Shown here: positions 8,973 to 16,149 of the stretch, one piece after another
How the letters are laid out: the number at the start of each line of letters is the position of its first letter
Position numbering within the stretch: the first letter of the stretch is position 1
DNA from: an uncultured Owenweeksia sp.
GTDB taxonomy: Bacteria > Bacteroidota > Bacteroidia > Flavobacteriales > Schleiferiaceae
Direction: 5' to 3'
Assembly (NCBI GenBank): GCA_937146805.1
Contig: CAKZRR010000029.1
Location: 1-47,430, forward strand
Length of the DNA: 47,430 nucleotides
Made by a program: the position numbers and the translations under genes
The notes under the pieces: generated by a model
The model's database searches: none
What the model saw: the letters and a program-made list of their open reading frames with translations, nothing else
What the model was told of the DNA's origin: nothing

Positions 8973-8985
8973 AATCAGCTTAATG

Positions 8986-9040
8986 GCACATAACGGTTAA
9001 ATAAAAACCGTTTTCAATGGGTTTTATTTTTTGTTGTAAA
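8986..9040 (-). other. attC-like recombination site between the WG-repeat and lipoprotein units
   Basis: A 55-bp site. On the minus strand it starts TTTACAAC (9040-9033, end box of the WG-repeat unit) and ends GTTATGTGC (8994-8986, start box of the next unit). Between them AAATAAAACC pairs with GGTTTTTATTT around a 10-nt loop, leaving a single unpaired base in one arm. Length, end boxes and the extrahelical base are those of a small integron attC site. The boxes fit GTTR/YAAC but not the full GTTRRRY. Confidence 0.6.
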
Positions 9041-9053
9041 ATGTTTTAATTTT

Positions 9054-10571
9054 TTATCTCGATATTTTTATCGCATTTTTTTTCGAGTCAATGAAATAAT
9101 AAGCGTCATTTATTTTTGCCAAAGCATAGCCTTCAGAAAAATGCTCTAAATAGTCATACATAAATGGGATTACAATCTCACCCTCTTCATCAATCATTCC
9201 AAATTTCTCATCTTTTTTAAGAATTGAATTTCCGCTTATAAAATGATAATACCAATAATAATCATAGTCAAAAGGAATTGATAATTTTCCTTCTTTATTT
9301 ACAAACCCACACTTATCATTTTTAATTAGAGCCAAACCATTGTAAAAGAATATCAATTGTTTTGAACCAATGGAATTAATTTCTTTCCCCTTTCTATTGA
9401 TTGCATAAGAAAAGCCATCTCGATTTCCAATAAAATAATTTTCCGTTTCATTAATTAAAACGTCAGTATACAAATAGAATTCCTCAATGAAATAGAGTTT
9501 TGAATAACTGGCTGTTGAGACTTTTACTCCTTTCAAATCAAGCAGAGAACATGAATCATTCTTACAAACCTTTATGTGTTCTAATTTAAACTTGTTTGAA
9601 CTACATAATATCTCGTCATATTCGATTGGGACTACGACTTCTCCTTTTTCGTTTAAACACCCTAATTTCTTATTCAATTCAACTTTGGTAATTCCATTTT
9701 GAAAGACATCTATATTGTCAAATTTAAAATCAATTATTGTATCACCATCTGTGTCAATTACGCCCCACTTATGATCTAAATTACATACTGGTGCTAAACC
9801 ATTATTAAATTCTTTTGCGAAGTAGTATATGCATGGTATTCTCAACTGCAAAAGAGTATCAACAAAACCGTCTTTACCGTTTTTTTCTACGATTGAAAAA
9901 CCCTCAACAAAATCAGATGCATTTGTATAATCAGTTCTAAATACTTTGAACTTTTGAATATCAATAAAATCAAAGAAACTATCTTTTAATGATGTTACAA
10001 ACTTGGAACTTAATCTTTTACTATCATACCAAAAGAATGGGTATTCGTACTCAAAATCTATTTTTACGTTTCCACTTTCATCAAGCAATCCATATTTTCC
10101 TTCTTTTTTCATTTGAACCAAACCCCGTCTAAATTTCTCAGGTGTTTGTGTTGTCTGATCATAAATACATGGAATAATCTCTTTTCCTTGTTTGTTTATG
10201 AAACCGTACTTTCCTTCTTTTTTGGCGTAAATAAATTCATTAAAGTCCCACTCTTTACTCTTCCATGTAAAATAAAAATTGTCATACAGTGGAGGCACAA
10301 TAGTATCTCCAAAGGCATTAATAAAGCCCAGTAAACTTGACGAATCTTCAAAGGCTGCCAGACCATTAATTTCAGAAAAATCACCTACCCATTTGTATTT
10401 GCATGGAATAACCTCTTGGAAGTTTGAATCCAAAAAGCCATATAAATTACCAGATTGAACTCTTGCTAATCCTTTGTTGAACCCCCAAGCTCGATTGAAA
10501 TTAGACTCTTCTTGACCAGAAGACTGAGAAACAGAAAGGGTAAAAATTATTAAGATTAAATAAATCTTCAT
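9054..10571 (-). CDS. Secreted WG-repeat protein (block A)
   Basis: A 505-aa protein with an N-terminal signal peptide (hydrophobic to about residue 15, then SQSSGQ). The mature part is made of about ten WG/KWG-type repeats of 45-50 residues, with recurring blocks such as GKYGFINKQGKEIIPCIYD, GKYGLLDESGNV, KWGVIDTDGDTII, KLGCLNEKGEVVVPIEYD and KFGMIDEEGEIVIPFMYD. WG repeats form a beta-rich fold of unclear function. The gene lies between inverted boxes (TTTACAAC at 9033-9040; GTTGTAAA at 10602-10595), the mark of a cassette-like unit. Confidence 0.85.
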   Translation of the reverse strand: MKIYLILIIFTLSVSQSSGQEESNFNRAWGFNKGLARVQSGNLYGFLDSNFQEVIPCKYKWVGDFSEINGLAAFEDSSSLLGFINAFGDTIVPPLYDNFYFTWKSKEWDFNEFIYAKKEGKYGFINKQGKEIIPCIYDQTTQTPEKFRRGLVQMKKEGKYGLLDESGNVKIDFEYEYPFFWYDSKRLSSKFVTSLKDSFFDFIDIQKFKVFRTDYTNASDFVEGFSIVEKNGKDGFVDTLLQLRIPCIYYFAKEFNNGLAPVCNLDHKWGVIDTDGDTIIDFKFDNIDVFQNGITKVELNKKLGCLNEKGEVVVPIEYDEILCSSNKFKLEHIKVCKNDSCSLLDLKGVKVSTASYSKLYFIEEFYLYTDVLINETENYFIGNRDGFSYAINRKGKEINSIGSKQLIFFYNGLALIKNDKCGFVNKEGKLSIPFDYDYYWYYHFISGNSILKKDEKFGMIDEEGEIVIPFMYDYLEHFSEGYALAKINDAYYFIDSKKNAIKISR

Positions 10572-10593
10572 TAGTTGGATTCTGTAATAAGTA

Positions 10594-10602
10594 GTTTACA
10601 AC
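10594..10602 (-). other. Cassette start box (R'-like) of the WG-repeat unit
   Basis: The minus strand reads GTTGTAAAC. Its first 8 nt are the exact reverse complement of TTTACAAC at 9033-9040 past the gene's stop. It lies 23 nt before the start codon. A perfect palindrome AAACAACATGTTGTTT lies just upstream (10611-10626). Confidence 0.6.
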
Positions 10603-11043
10603 TAGAAGCTAAACAACATGTTGTTTATATCCCTTATATATTAATTTCAAAAAAACCAGTAGCAATAGGTGTTTATTGCGTACTTGGTTCAATGATGTAA
10701 ATGTAGGGCGAAAGAATCAAAATTAGCTTGGCTACTGTTAGTTATCGAAAATGATTTTAGAAGAGGCAAAAATCAGGGCTGCAGGCTTAATGGGTTTTAG
10801 TTCTCGGATTTTAAATTAAAGCGAACAGGAGATGAGACTAGTCATTCCGCTAAGGCGAGTGTATTCTCAATCTATAGTATGACACGCTACGTTTATGTGC
10901 ATTTGCCTGTTTAGGTTTTCGGGATGAAGGAAATAAGAAAATAGGAGTGAAAGGGCAAAGGCCCATCATCAAAAAAGGACTTTCAAAAGAAAGATAAAAT
11001 AGAAATTAAGGCGGTTTTTAGTTGGATTTTAGCACAGTTCTTT
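10603..11043. other. Gene-free 440-bp stretch between two block A units
   Basis: No reading frame of useful length. The right end (10976-11043) is copy 2 of the dispersed repeat. The left end holds the palindrome AAACAACATGTTGTTT and the minus-strand string GGATATAAACAA, which recurs directly before the rhomboid unit's start box (12597-12608) and, as ATATAAAC, in both leader repeats of block B. The middle shows nothing I can assign and may be a decayed cassette. Confidence 0.5.
10976..11043. repeat. Dispersed AT-rich repeat, copy 2
   Basis: Nearly the same as copies 1 and 6: AAGGACTTTCAAAAGAAAGA, then AAATTAAGGCGGTTTTTAG, then TTGGATTTTAGCACAGTTC and TTT on the plus strand. The inner end abuts the end box of the rhomboid unit. 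Confidence 0.85.
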
Positions 11044-11053
11044 GTTAGCACCA
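11044..11053 (-). other. Cassette end box (R''-like) of the rhomboid unit
   Basis: The minus strand reads TGGTGCTAAC, the exact 10-nt reverse complement of GTTAGCACCA at 12596-12587 on the other side of the same gene. Confidence 0.6.
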
Positions 11054-11067
11054 GTTTTTTTCTTCTG

Positions 11068-12546
11068 TCATTGTTTACCGGTCAGTTCCGATATTATTGT
11101 TTCTATCTTTTTATTGTATTCGTCAATCTCAATTTGGTATTTGTCTGTGTCTTCGTCTATGGCTTTATAAATTAATTCATAGCTTTTTATTCTAAGTTCG
11201 CAATACTCTTTTAGCTTGCTATTTCGTACTCTAATTTGTAATGGCAACTCAAGGTCTTTAAAACTGTGTATTAGTTTTATGTTCTCAGTCCAATAATAAA
11301 GTCCCCTGTCTTTAATTTCTGAAAGTAATTTTTCGTTTGGTGTTCCTTCGGGTAAATTGTAAACTTCCAATGCCATTGACTCCATAGAAACAAATCGCTC
11401 CATTTCTTTTTCATATTGTCCAATGTCATTTGGTAAAGATTTGTAAACCGTGAAAGAAGAAATGAATAAAGCAACTGTCAATGCTCCAATAGTCGAGAAC
11501 TTGATTGCTTTATTCTCAAACTGTTTCAAACTTGGGACAAAAGCATAGCCAATAACAAGTCCGCTTAAAAGTCCGCCAATGTGTGCTGCATTGTCAATAC
11601 CACTATTTGGTTTCAGTCCATTAAGAATGTTGTAACCAACAAATACTGCGATACTCGTCAATAGTGCTTTTTTAGCTGATTTGTCAAGTAGGTTGGTTGT
11701 CAGTAATGCAAGAAAAACTCCATACATACCAAAAATTGCACCCGAAGCACCTGCACTAACTGTTAGGTCGTGCCACCACAAACTTGTCATACTTGCTGCA
11801 ACTCCTGAAATTAAATATGCCGATAAAAATCTTGACTTTCCTAAATATGGTTCAAGTAAAAGTCCTATGTATAGCAATGCATACATATTCAAAAGCAAAT
11901 GCAAAACTCCAATATGTAAAAAGCACGCTGTAAATAATCTCCACCACTGTCCTTCTAAAGTTAATGGTCGGAAATTTGCTCCCCAATTTAACAAGTCTTG
12001 GTTTTCAGGCATTAAGATATGAACACCTGAAATAAGCATTACAATAAAAATCAGAATGTTTAGGTTAATCAGAATTGGCGATATAAAATATCCTTCAGTA
12101 GGTTTCAAGATTGAAAAGAAGTCGGTTATTCTGTCTTTTGCTGTTGAAGGTGGTTTGCTTAATACATCATCATCTTTTGAAATATATTCTTTTCTTAACT
12201 CCAGAAGTTTAGACTCAATTTCTTCCAGTGTAATTAAACTTTTAACTACTTCCAGTTTTGAAAGAAGTGCTTCAACATTTTTCTTGTTCTTGCCCCAGTC
12301 CATTAATTGACTGCCAGTGCATTCGCTTTTTAGGTTCGCAACACTACTGTCAAGTTTTATAGTAATTTCTTCACTCCAAGAACTCCAAGAAAATTTAGTG
12401 TAGGCGATAAATCCTGTCTCGCTAACAAAACTCACTTCCCAGTCGAGTTTTAAAGCAGCTTCAATCGCTAAAACTAAAAAATGCTCTTTGTCAAGGTTGT
12501 CAAGTTGGAAGTCTTGAACGTGTTTAGGAGAAAATCCAAAAGCCAT
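11068..12546 (-). CDS. Rhomboid family intramembrane serine protease (block A)
   Basis: A 492-aa protein. About 150 N-terminal cytoplasmic residues contain a small domain with WEVSFVSETGFIAYTKFSWSS, of the kind found on some rhomboid-like membrane proteins. The membrane core follows. HIGVLHLLLNMYALLYIG holds the conserved loop region and Asn, SAGASGAIFGMYG holds the nucleophile Ser in GxSGA, and NAAHIGGLLSG holds the catalytic His. Both catalytic residues are present, so it should be active. A coiled C-terminal tail of about 100 residues follows the last helix. Matched inverted boxes at 11044 and 12587 make it a cassette-like unit, unusually large for one. Confidence 0.88.
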   Translation of the reverse strand: MAFGFSPKHVQDFQLDNLDKEHFLVLAIEAALKLDWEVSFVSETGFIAYTKFSWSSWSEEITIKLDSSVANLKSECTGSQLMDWGKNKKNVEALLSKLEVVKSLITLEEIESKLLELRKEYISKDDDVLSKPPSTAKDRITDFFSILKPTEGYFISPILINLNILIFIVMLISGVHILMPENQDLLNWGANFRPLTLEGQWWRLFTACFLHIGVLHLLLNMYALLYIGLLLEPYLGKSRFLSAYLISGVAASMTSLWWHDLTVSAGASGAIFGMYGVFLALLTTNLLDKSAKKALLTSIAVFVGYNILNGLKPNSGIDNAAHIGGLLSGLVIGYAFVPSLKQFENKAIKFSTIGALTVALFISSFTVYKSLPNDIGQYEKEMERFVSMESMALEVYNLPEGTPNEKLLSEIKDRGLYYWTENIKLIHSFKDLELPLQIRVRNSKLKEYCELRIKSYELIYKAIDEDTDKYQIEIDEYNKKIETIISELTGKQ

Positions 12547-12586
12547 ATTTCTGTCGGTTATTTATAGGTTGTCGTTTTTTTTAAAT

Positions 12587-12596
12587 TGGTGCTAAC
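12587..12596 (-). other. Cassette start box (R'-like) of the rhomboid unit
   Basis: The minus strand reads GTTAGCACCA, pairing perfectly with TGGTGCTAAC at 11053-11044. The upstream flank on the minus strand is GGATATAAACAA. Two overlapping stem-loops lie just beyond it (12605-12633 and 12630-12658). Confidence 0.6.
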
Positions 12597-12604
12597 TTGT
12601 TTAT

Positions 12605-12658
12605 ATCCGTAATAAGCCCATTTTGTTACGGATAGAAACCTGAGCAAGGCTTCTATCC
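12605..12658 (-). other. Two overlapping stem-loops before the rhomboid unit
   Basis: ATCCGTAA pairs with TTACGGAT (12605-12612 with 12626-12633), and GGATAGAA pairs with TTCTATCC (12630-12637 with 12651-12658). They share GGAT at 12630-12633, so only one can form fully at a time. This could be the palindromic core of a recombination site or a leader switch. The sequence alone does not decide. Confidence 0.4.
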
Positions 12659-12704
12659 AAACTTTTTAGCCTAAGTGGGCAGCTTAAGCCTATTGCTGAT
12701 TTTG

Positions 12705-12742
12705 GGCTATTTAGGGTGTTTATCCTTAACCACTAAATAGCC
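12705..12742 (-). terminator. Stem-loop after the Cys-rich secreted protein gene
   Basis: A 10-bp perfect stem, GGCTATTTAG with CTAAATAGCC, 28 nt past the stop of the gene at 12770. No T tract follows, so it may be a transcript-end hairpin rather than a full terminator. Confidence 0.4.
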
Positions 12743-12769
12743 GTGTAAAAAATATTTTTATACTAGCGG

Positions 12770-13327
12770 CTATAAATCAGTCCCCAACATAAGAGCAATG
12801 GCCACACAGTCGCCAATCACATCTTGTGTTTTTCCTGAGCTTATGGTATGGTTGCAATCTTTGTTTGCTTCCTCGCTGCAGCCACAGCCTATTATACAAC
12901 CATCGGCCCAATCAAATTGGCAATCGTTACAACTTTCTCCTCTGCAAAGCTGAGAGGCACGGCAAGCTTCTTTGCTTTGATATAGGTTTTTTAAATCGCT
13001 AATGGGGGTGGCAAAAAGCAGGGTTTCGATTCCTTTGGTAGCAGTGGCTTTAAAGGTTAAATACAAAGTATGGTCTTTGGCCGAGCCTAGGGTACCTAAA
13101 TCACTTAAATGATAGCTTTTATCACCAATACGAGCAGGCGAGGGAAGTTTTTTGCTGCTAAGTATTACTTCTCCTTTTTGGTTTAAGGTGCCCACTTTTT
13201 TCTTGCTGTCAACGGCCAGTACTAAATCTATGCTGTCCTTATTTGGGCTTTTTGTATTTTTTTGTTTTGCTGTACTCCAAGCTATGGTTAAAGTACCCAG
13301 TAATACTAATGCGATAAACTTTTTCAT
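12770..13327 (-). CDS. Secreted protein with a Cys-rich C-terminal segment, unknown function
   Basis: A 185-aa protein with a signal peptide (MKKFIALVLLGTLTIAWS). The middle part is beta-prone and polar. Nine Cys residues cluster near residues 120-175, within SQLCRGESCNDCQFDWADGC, IIGCGC and DCNH, suggesting a disulfide-bonded or metal-binding tail. I do not recognise the family. An HxH or CxxC redox site of known type is not evident. It is followed by a stem-loop and then block A. Confidence 0.7.
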   Translation of the reverse strand: MKKFIALVLLGTLTIAWSTAKQKNTKSPNKDSIDLVLAVDSKKKVGTLNQKGEVILSSKKLPSPARIGDKSYHLSDLGTLGSAKDHTLYLTFKATATKGIETLLFATPISDLKNLYQSKEACRASQLCRGESCNDCQFDWADGCIIGCGCSEEANKDCNHTISSGKTQDVIGDCVAIALMLGTDL

Positions 13328-13389
13328 TTGGTAAAATTAAGTGTGCTACTACAGGCGAGTAGTATTTGCACGGTTATAGGCAAAGGCCG

Positions 13390-13406
13390 GCTTGTAATTA
13401 ACAAGC
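13390..13406 (-). terminator. Short stem-loop after the CPBP-like gene
   Basis: GCTTGT/ACAAGC, a 6-bp stem about 120 nt past the stop of the gene at 13528. It is weak, with no T tract. The rest of 13328-13527 shows nothing else I can assign. Confidence 0.3.
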
Positions 13407-13527
13407 TCTCAAAGCTACTAAATTCAATAGACAAATCTTACAACAATTAAAACGGTAGGACAGGTGCAGGAAGTAGCGTAGGGAATGGCGCTAGAGGCTG
13501 AATTGACAAGCATCAGTGTTTTACTTG

Positions 13528-13788
13528 CTACAAATAGTCGAAATAAATAAACGATATGGCTAGGCTATTGTACACCCCATGACAAATAATGGAATACCAT
13601 AAGTTTCTTTTAAAATAGAGCATCAAAAAATGGTAGACCGAGCCAGCTATAAAGGCATTGATAACTCCTAACCAAACAAATAGAAGAATGGGATCGCTGT
13701 ACCCAAAATTGGGGATAAGCTCGGTATGCGGTAAAACAACCCCCAAGCTAATAGCGGCTAGGTTGAGCAAAATGTTTTTTAAAGGCAT
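13528..13788 (-). CDS. Short CPBP-like membrane protein, possibly a remnant
   Basis: An 86-aa hydrophobic protein with two to three membrane helices. The end carries ICHGVYNSLAIS, resembling the last conserved motif (HxxxN) of CPBP/Abi-type intramembrane metalloproteases. An earlier SVYHFLML may echo the FxxxH motif. The EExxxR motif of an active enzyme is absent, so this is either a truncated family member or an inactive small relative. It follows a 42-aa gene by 12 nt and a purine-rich AGAGAG spacer, so the two look co-transcribed. Confidence 0.6.
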   Translation of the reverse strand: MPLKNILLNLAAISLGVVLPHTELIPNFGYSDPILLFVWLGVINAFIAGSVYHFLMLYFKRNLWYSIICHGVYNSLAISFIYFDYL

Positions 13789-13800
13789 ACTAAGCTCTCT

Positions 13801-13929
13801 CTATAAATTAGACGAGTCCTCACTCAAGCCCGCTTCTTTTATTTTTTGCTTTAGTTTTTTTATTTCTGCGTGGTTGTTTTGAGCAGTAACTAAGGCTACA
13901 ATAGCTAAAATTAAAATAAAGTAATTCAT
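13801..13929 (-). CDS. Small membrane-anchored protein (42 aa)
   Basis: An ATG-started frame of 42 residues. The first 16 residues are hydrophobic (MNYFILILAIVALVTA), followed by a charged amphipathic stretch, EIKKLKQKIKEAGLSED. It lies between a strong terminator and the CPBP-like gene, 12 nt upstream of the latter, which supports a real two-gene unit. Function unknown. It is short enough that chance cannot be excluded. Confidence 0.5.
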   Translation of the reverse strand: MNYFILILAIVALVTAQNNHAEIKKLKQKIKEAGLSEDSSNL

Positions 13930-13941
13930 GGTTTTTCTTTT

Positions 13942-13984
13942 AAAAAAAGAACCCTTCTTAGAGCAATCTAAAGAAGGGTTCTTT
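13942..13984 (-). terminator. Strong intrinsic terminator before the 42-aa gene
   Basis: A 14-bp perfect stem (AAGAACCCTTCTT with AAGAAGGGTTCTT) followed on the minus strand by seven T. It would end transcription coming from the gene at 14081. Confidence 0.8.
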
Positions 13985-14080
13985 GGTTTTGCATCGGTCT
14001 AGTTCCTAATACGGGTATCAACCAAATTATATACTTGAGTTCAGAGCAAACCGATGCGGGTTAACAGCATTTTTAACAGT

Positions 14081-14404
14081 TTAATGAATAATGAGTCTTT
14101 GGGTTCCTTTTTTTCCGTCACACTCTACTTTAATAGTGTATAAACCAGGAGCAAAATTGTGCTGTGGCAACATATATTTTTTACCATTTAAGGGCAGTAA
14201 AACCTTATGCCTTTTTAACTCCATACCTTTTATGTTAGATATAGTTATTTGCATGGTATTTTTAAAAGTTTGTTCAAAATACAAGGTTATCCTCTCGGAT
14301 TGGGATGCGGGGTTCGGGAATACAATCATTAGATTAGTACTTGGGGTTATTGAATTTGCACTAATGGTTGGATCGGCAAATAAATAGTGATAGTTTGAAT
14401 GCAT
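14081..14404 (-). CDS. Protein consisting mainly of a T9SS type A sorting domain
   Basis: A 107-aa protein. Residues about 25-107 are a Por secretion C-terminal sorting domain: VFPNPASQSERITLYFEQ, then ITISNIKGMELKRH, PGLYTIKVECDGK, and a TQRLIIH end. This tag normally sits at the end of a large secreted protein and directs it through the type IX system. Here only about 25 residues precede it and no signal peptide is visible, so export by Sec is not supported. It may be the 3' remnant of a lost gene or be fused in other strains. A terminator follows at 13942. Confidence 0.65.
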   Translation of the reverse strand: MHSNYHYLFADPTISANSITPSTNLMIVFPNPASQSERITLYFEQTFKNTMQITISNIKGMELKRHKVLLPLNGKKYMLPQHNFAPGLYTIKVECDGKKGTQRLIIH

Positions 14405-14465
14405 TTTGAAAAAGGGAACCGTTAATTATTGGTAAGGAATGAGTCTATTTTTAGAAAGGTTAAAC

Positions 14466-14494
14466 AAGCCCCGCTGTTATGCGCAGCGGGGCTC
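14466..14494 (-). terminator. Intrinsic terminator after the delta-60 repeat protein
   Basis: GCCCCGCTG pairs with CAGCGGGGC around a 7-nt loop, followed by TTGTTTAA on the minus strand. It lies 41 nt past the stop of the gene at 14535. Confidence 0.7.
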
Positions 14495-14534
14495 CGGCTT
14501 TCAACTTAACATTTAAGCGAAATCCAACCAATCC

Positions 14535-16070
14535 CTATTTTTTGGTAAATTTTAACTGAGCGGTTTTGTGCGGGCTATTGGCCGTTAGCAAATACATACC
14601 GGTGCTAAGGTTGCCCAACGATAGGCTGTAACCGGGCTGGTTTGTTTGCCACGATTGTAATATTTGGCCAGCCGTAGTGTACACGTTTATCGTAACTAAT
14701 TCGCCCTCAAAATTTTCCAAGTTTAAATTTATTTCCGCCTGCGCGGGATTTGGATAGGCATTGATAGAAGTGTTTTTTACGATGGACTCATTTACGCCTA
14801 AGCCTCCAACTTTGCCTTTTAGCTTGATTACGGTAAAATCAGCTTGGTTAATTAAATCGGTACTGCAATATCCAAAAATAGAGCCGTTGGGGTGCATAGC
14901 TAAGTTTAAAGCGGTGGCCTCGGTAGTGCCCGTAATATTGTAACGGTAAACGCCTTGCTGGCCGTGGTTAAAAATTAAGCTGCCATCGGTAGCTACTCTA
15001 AATGTAATGGCAGTTGGTGTGTTGTTGTAAGCTCCTAAGCCTGATAATAGGAGCGTGCCATCATCTAATAGAACCGCGTTCTGCGCTAAATTAGCATTGG
15101 TTGATCCTAGGTTTACTTCAAAGATGCCATTTATCGCATAATTACTATCCAGTTCACCCGTGCTAAGAAATCGCATTACTAATGCCTTGTACTTTGAGTT
15201 AGGATGTATGGTATTGCCAATAACATATACTCTGCCTAGCGAATCGGTTAACACCTGTGTTGGGTTTACTTCTAATGCTGGAGCCATATCAATTCGTTTA
15301 GATCCTGCATTGCCAAAAGTTACATCCATTACCCCATTTTGGTTAAATGCCATCACTCGCACTTTATGTGTATTTTCCTTAATTACACCATAATATTTAG
15401 TGGCAGAATGCTCGTGTAAATCGGTTAATTGTTCGCTGGCCGCATTGTCAAAAGTTAGGTTGCCAGTTAGGTTAAAGCTAATATCAGGACTGCCATCGGC
15501 ATTAAACTTTGAAATGGAAACATTGCTACCACCTCCATCACTAGTGAGGCCGCCCACTAGTATTTTTCCGTTAGCCAGTGCCACGCAGCTATTCCACGCA
15601 TCGCGTTTGCTATTTCCATTTACTAGGTACCCCGATTGGTTAAATCCACCGTAGTGAGAACCATCGCTGTTTAGCACTGCTACTAATTGATTGGCATACA
15701 AATGAGGGCCTGTTTCACCCACCGCTAAAATTTTACCGTTGGGCAGTATAGCCAAATCTCTAAACTTATCTTTCTCGCCATTGGTGTATTCAATTTGCTT
15801 TATACCAGCCGTTCCAAAAGCCCCATCTAAGGTGCCATCTGCTTTAAGCGCCATTACCATGGCATCGGTTACACCGTTTAGGGAAGTATACCCCGCTAAG
15901 TACATTTCGCCATTGGAGCCAATCACCATTTTTCCTACAACATCGTTGTATTGATTGTTATCATAAGCTACAATGCCATCCGTAGCAAAGCTAGAGTCAA
16001 TCTCTCCGTTTACCTGGGCCAAAGCCAATGAGCTGGCAGCCGTTAAGGCAATTAGTATTTTCTTTTTCAT
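14535..16070 (-). CDS. Secreted delta-60 repeat protein with T9SS type A sorting domain
   Basis: A 511-aa protein. The signal peptide covers residues 1-19. About seven delta-60 repeats (DUF5122 type) follow, each with a FNADGSPDISFNLTG-like core and a paired strand such as GKILAVGETG, GKILVGGLTSDG or GTLLLSGLGAYN. The fold is expected to be beta-propeller-like. The last 80 residues are a type A sorting domain: INAYPNPAQAEINLNLENF, GQILQSW, GMYLLTANS, then LKFTKK. It would be exported through Sec, cross the outer membrane by the type IX system and be attached or released. The start gives a standard signal peptide. Confidence 0.9.
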   Translation of the reverse strand: MKKKILIALTAASSLALAQVNGEIDSSFATDGIVAYDNNQYNDVVGKMVIGSNGEMYLAGYTSLNGVTDAMVMALKADGTLDGAFGTAGIKQIEYTNGEKDKFRDLAILPNGKILAVGETGPHLYANQLVAVLNSDGSHYGGFNQSGYLVNGNSKRDAWNSCVALANGKILVGGLTSDGGGSNVSISKFNADGSPDISFNLTGNLTFDNAASEQLTDLHEHSATKYYGVIKENTHKVRVMAFNQNGVMDVTFGNAGSKRIDMAPALEVNPTQVLTDSLGRVYVIGNTIHPNSKYKALVMRFLSTGELDSNYAINGIFEVNLGSTNANLAQNAVLLDDGTLLLSGLGAYNNTPTAITFRVATDGSLIFNHGQQGVYRYNITGTTEATALNLAMHPNGSIFGYCSTDLINQADFTVIKLKGKVGGLGVNESIVKNTSINAYPNPAQAEINLNLENFEGELVTINVYTTAGQILQSWQTNQPGYSLSLGNLSTGMYLLTANSPHKTAQLKFTKK

Positions 16071-16106
16071 AATAAGTTTCTTTTTTTGAGTTAGAGATGT
16101 GGGTAG

Positions 16107-16136
16107 GGAGCAATGCCGTTATTTTAGCATTGCTCC
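16107..16136 (-). terminator. Stem-loop after the first DUF-repeat T9SS gene
   Basis: A 10-bp perfect stem, GGAGCAATGC with GCATTGCTCC, 14 nt past the stop of the gene at 16150. No T tract follows, so it is a weak terminator or a 3'-end hairpin. Confidence 0.5.
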
Positions 16137-16149
16137 TCATATAGCAGAC

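Noticed and set aside
13528-13788. Complete CPBP intramembrane protease
   Set aside because: Only the last motif is clear and the EExxxR motif is missing, so I report it as CPBP-like and possibly a remnant.
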